Positions 60,791 through 64,000 of a DNA stretch of 64,000 bases are shown piece by piece (the stretch's first letter is position 1; each line of letters opens with the position of its first letter). Below the pieces are notes generated by a model. The model was not told where the DNA came from, made no database searches, and saw only the letters and a program-made list of their open reading frames with translations. The stretch is from Steromphala cineraria (Eukaryota; Mollusca; Gastropoda; Trochida; Trochidae). The stretch is taken from assembly GCA_916613615.1 (NCBI GenBank), contig OU744732.1, positions 30,700,673 through 30,764,672 on the forward strand. The letters are read 5' to 3'. The position numbers were made by a program, and so were the translations under genes.

Positions 60791-60879
60791 ATAGTTGTTA
60801 GCATATAGTGATCAATTTGCATTTGGAAATGCAAGGCTAGTTTGTCCATGAGGCCTGTCCGATAGGACATACTGTACGA

Positions 60880-61575
60880 GCATTTCCCGATACAACTTGA
60901 CAACTCTATTAACAAGAGCCATGAGAAGAGATGGCTTATCCCCCCGGCCGGACTGAAGCTGAATGATCAGTTTTAGCATATATTTTGATATACTGATTGT
61001 GTGAAAAATGCAGCTAATTTTGTTTGACTTTTAATAACCAACAAAAGACTATGATAAACCACATCTAGGTCTTTTAAATTAGTAAATGCTTATGGTATGC
61101 CATCATCATGTTCCTAGTGTTAATGTGAAGAGAAAGGAAAACAAACATCCTGTTTGATTGAATATGATGTTTGATTAAAACATCTTCATTCCTTGGTTAG
61201 ACACAGTATAGAAATTGATGGTAATGTTGGAAAGAAGAATGTCATTGAGTGTAAACTCCCTGCAATTTGAAAACACCAAAAGGCACATTTGTAAACACTT
61301 TCATTGAGCTATCCCTAATAGTTTTAAAATTCTTCTCCGGAAACTCATTTCTAAGTTGCGTTTCCATGGAAAACGGAAGAATAAAAATGGAGAAAGTTGA
61401 AAACCCCAAAAGGCAAACTACATGCGATGATTAGTCAATGTACCAAGTTTCATTGAGCTAGTTAACTGTTTTAAAATTCTGCTCCGGAAACAATGTGATC
61501 ACAGACGGACGGACGGACGGAAGGACGTCGACGGACGGCTGGAGACAACGACTCTGTTCCCCCGAATCATATGCC
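60880..61575 (+). repeat. Dispersed-repeat-like unit with (GGAC)n
   Basis: It begins near AAGAGCCATGAGAAGAGATG and ends near GAATCATATGCCTGGGGGAT. It contains two diverged copies of an internal module (CCAAAAGGCA, TTTCATTGAGCTA, TTTTAAAATTCT and CTCCGG near 61275-61340 and 61405-61490). A GGAC microsatellite with the block GACGGACGGACGGACGG lies at about 61504-61538. The composite is of a kind I associate with repeats in marine invertebrate genomes; family identity is unproven and no coding potential was seen. Confidence 0.5.
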
Positions 61576-61824
61576 TGGGGGATACTAACTGACTTACACA
61601 TCGCTTGGACCCAATGAGAACTAAGCAAACAAATACAGATGTTATTTTATATTGTTTTTTCGCAACCCTTCTTGGGCCCCTTTACAAATGTATGAATGAA
61701 GTTTGTAGTACTACTAATGTTCCTTCTTAACTACGAGGCATGCAAAATTGATGTTTGCTTTATGAGTATAGTCGAATACGCTTAGTCAACGCTGACAAAA
61801 CCTGATGTATATTTCTTTGATATC

Positions 61825-62622
61825 AAAGTGACAGTAGCACGATTTTAGGGGGAATATAATGTGTTATTATGTGAACGTAATTTTCCGGCAATCCGATCGA
61901 GAACTGGTCACGTGACAGTCGACAGAAAGTGATATTGACTTGACCCCCGTGACCCCGAGTCAGACTAAAAGTGATATTGACCGGAGTTACTAAAAATAGA
62001 GCCGATAACGTCAAACCGTTGTTTCATGACGTCATGCTATTGTTATCATGACGTTATTGACCCGTCCTTGCCAACAATCGATCCAAAATGCCGCTCATAC
62101 CTGTAGTTTTATATTTCTTGTTCGTTTTTTAACCGAGACATAATAAAACAATTATAGACTGGTGAATTCGGTCAATACCTGTTTTCATAGACCCGAGGAA
62201 AACAATATCGACCTCGGACTTCGTCCTCGGTCAGAATTGTTTTCCTCGGGTTTATAAAAACAGGACCTGGTGTTGACCTCATCACCAGTCTATAATTGTA
62301 TAATGTCACGAACATGAAAATAAATGATTCCAATGTAAAGACAATGTATTTAAACTAAATGAAGCAGTAACAAATCAAATATATTATGTAAAGTTAAGCC
62401 ATGCGATTCATTTTCTTAAACAAAATGAATTAAAGGTGTTCACACAAAAATGGCTGCCAATGGTTTTAATGTGAATCTATATAATTTTTTCTCCGACTAT
62501 GGATGATTGGTTTATGTATTGTGATTTTTGACACTATCAAAGAAATACATTTAACATTAACATTCAATTATCATTGAAAAATTGAATTTATAAAATTGTC
62601 AAAAAACGTGCTACTGCCCCTT
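61825..62622 (+). mobile_element. TA-flanked MITE, copy 13, split by insertion
   Basis: Left end AAGTGACAGTAGCACGATTT and body to about 61862, then 436 bp of foreign sequence. The family body resumes near 62303 (ATGTCACGAACATGAAAAT) and runs to CGTGCTACTGCCCCTT before TA. Confidence 0.9.
61863..62298. mobile_element. 436-bp insertion with terminal palindrome
   Basis: Inserted in MITE copy 13. The word TATAATGT occurs at both junctions (61855-61862 and 62299-62306) and may be an 8-bp target duplication, although the MITE consensus makes part of this ambiguous. The right third (62149-62298) is a strong palindrome: CAATTATAGACTGGTGA pairs with TCACCAGTCTATAATTG, and CCGAGGAAAACAAT with ATTGTTTTCCTCGG. 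The left part has two GTGATATTGAC words, a CACGTGAC site and TGACGTCA. No long TIR pairs the two outer edges, and no gene was seen. Confidence 0.75.
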
Positions 62623-63969
62623 TAAAACTTTGATTTTATTTGCTGTCGTTTAAAAGACAATTTCATAAGTGTCCTTGCATCGGATATTAGGGTTTCTTCT
62701 GACAAAAACAGTACCGATATCGATAATTAACAAGATCTTTTTAGGAATTGTTGCGAATTGACGAACAGAAGACCTCAGTTTGAAATTCTCTTGAACATTA
62801 TTACAAATTTAATACTTTGTCAAAGTGAAATTTACGAGATTGCCAAAGTAAAGGTTTCCCCTCTTATTTCAAGGGCTGGACTAGACTAAATTTCAGTCTT
62901 TTAAATGAAAATACATATTAAATGCAGCTTTCTATTATTAGAATTGAAGAGCCCACTGAAGCTGTTCATTTTCAAACTGCAGTGAGCTAGACTTGCTACA
63001 ATAATATAGACTTGCGCGGTTCTTTAAAGATATTTTGTTTCGGGGGCTGTTAGACAGACTAGGGCTGGATGTCTACGAAATGATCTGCAAGTGGTGTAGT
63101 ATCATGTCAGGATGTCAGGAGCGACCAGGACCAACTGGCCACAGACCACAATTATTTTACAGTAGTTTTATCATCATTGTCTTTCTAATACAGCCTCTTC
63201 CCTATATTTCGTTGGGCGTTCAGCTTTTGCACATTGACTCACCTGCCATAGACCACTTTTCAGTCAAAAAATGAGTACACCTTTTGTGGCAGCGAAGGCC
63301 GGTAGAGAGTGTCAACAAATATGACCCCTTCGTCAAGGCCGTTCAGCATGACATGACCTTCAACTTGGGGTCACTTTGCCTGCTCACACTTTAACAGTAA
63401 TTCCTAGACCCAGAAAATGTACACACATTCTAGAGAGTCAGACCTTTCATTTGCACCATCACATGTCACAATAAAGTGTCTGGGAGTATTTTTTTTAAAT
63501 TATCCACTAGGGACTACTTTGTCTCTGAATTGCTTCCGGGTTGAGGTAAAAGTTAGTCGATGTAATTGTGGGCTTTGTCCAACTGTAACTGAGTAGTGAG
63601 TGAGTAGGGAAACTGATAGTGGTCTGATGTTGATACCCACGCATCCTTGAAAGAGGATTGCGTCAATCTGTTATGGAAAGCAAATAAAAGTTGGATAGCT
63701 TCATTTATAGTATAGCATGCTTCTATTCAAATGCTTTTCAAAATTGAAGAAGGAAAAAAACATTATTGAGATGATTATGTTTTTTAATTGACGTTTTCTG
63801 GTTCATGAAGCGAGTTTACCGAACAGTTTTTATTTTGACATACTGTTGATCTAAGATTGGCCCGTAAGGCGGGTCATCCCGCTGACCTCTGAAATCAGCC
63901 GCTCGGCCAATCAGAAAAGATGCTGTAGCTCGCTGGAAGTTTAAAAAACGCAGCAGCACATCTTTTGAA
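62623..63969. other. Intergenic; upstream region of the right edge
   Basis: Mostly featureless. The frame 63035-63274 (79 codons) has no recognisable family. From 63855 the DNA is GC-richer, with a CCAAT box (GGCCAATCAG near 63904). A short inverted pair, AAAAGATGCTG near 63915 and CAGCAGCACATCTTTT near 63951, could belong to a promoter or 5' untranslated region. Confidence 0.4.
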
Positions 63970-64000
63970 ATGGATGATGTTCGGAGCTCTGTCATTCGGA
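63970..64000 (+). CDS. Possible first exon start, cut by window edge
   Basis: An ATG at 63970 opens a frame (MDDVRSSVIR) that runs off the window. It follows a GC-richer stretch with a CCAAT box about 65 bp upstream and an A/T-rich TTTAAAAAA block near 63940, a plausible core promoter spacing. Only ten codons are visible, so neither the product nor its reality can be judged. A chance ATG is just as possible. Confidence 0.2.
   Translation, partial: MDDVRSSVIR

Overview
The window is AT-rich, repeat-dense, non-coding eukaryotic DNA. Tc1-like transposons, a CR1/L2-like LINE tail, many TIR-bearing MITEs, foldback elements and a satellite of about 170 bp point to an invertebrate animal. A marine mollusc, probably a bivalve, is my inference and not a demonstrated assignment. 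I found no intact, recognisable host gene: the open frames are short, and the only recognisable proteins are broken transposon proteins. There are no operons, prokaryotic signals, rRNA genes or complete canonical tRNA genes.

Layout. 1-5.4 kb: a direct duplication of about 2.95 kb period (1-861 and 2944-4314), MITE copies, and a possible decayed small gene (4685-5385). 6.6-8.8 kb: a diverged local triplication with a precisely bounded 94-bp hairpin insertion (8064-8157), then a 127-bp tandem repeat. 9-12.6 kb: two MITEs and a dead LINE 3' end. 13.4-17.8 kb: a GC-rich island, a near-perfect 159-bp palindrome, a 1.78-kb foldback element with a 5-bp target duplication (15607-17384), and another hairpin. 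19.7-21.3 kb: a complete but dead Tc1-like transposon. 22-37 kb: intergenic sequence with MITEs, a second MITE family with perfect 25-bp TIRs (31059-31637), and small tandem repeats.

37.5-50.4 kb: the main structure, a 12.9-kb inverted-repeat element. Each end carries a short unique terminus and then an array of 12 to 14 satellite monomers that largely alternate 166 and 175 bp. Inward come a tRNA-like segment, a unique segment and long degenerate TAACCCT-rich minisatellite. The two arms mirror each other. The centre has been invaded by a second Tc1-like element and at least three inverted-repeat insertions. No transposase for the large element was recognised.

50.4-64 kb: a MITE, quiet sequence, and a nested insertion stack at 56.1-60.8 kb whose core is a 4.14-kb TTAA-flanked element. 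Next come a dispersed repeat with a GGAC microsatellite and a MITE split by a foldback insertion. At the right edge there is a possible promoter and first exon of a gene lying mostly outside the window.

The most abundant family is a TA-flanked MITE of about 330-360 bp (left end AAGGGGCAGTAGCACG, right end its complement), with about 14 recognisable copies in both orientations.
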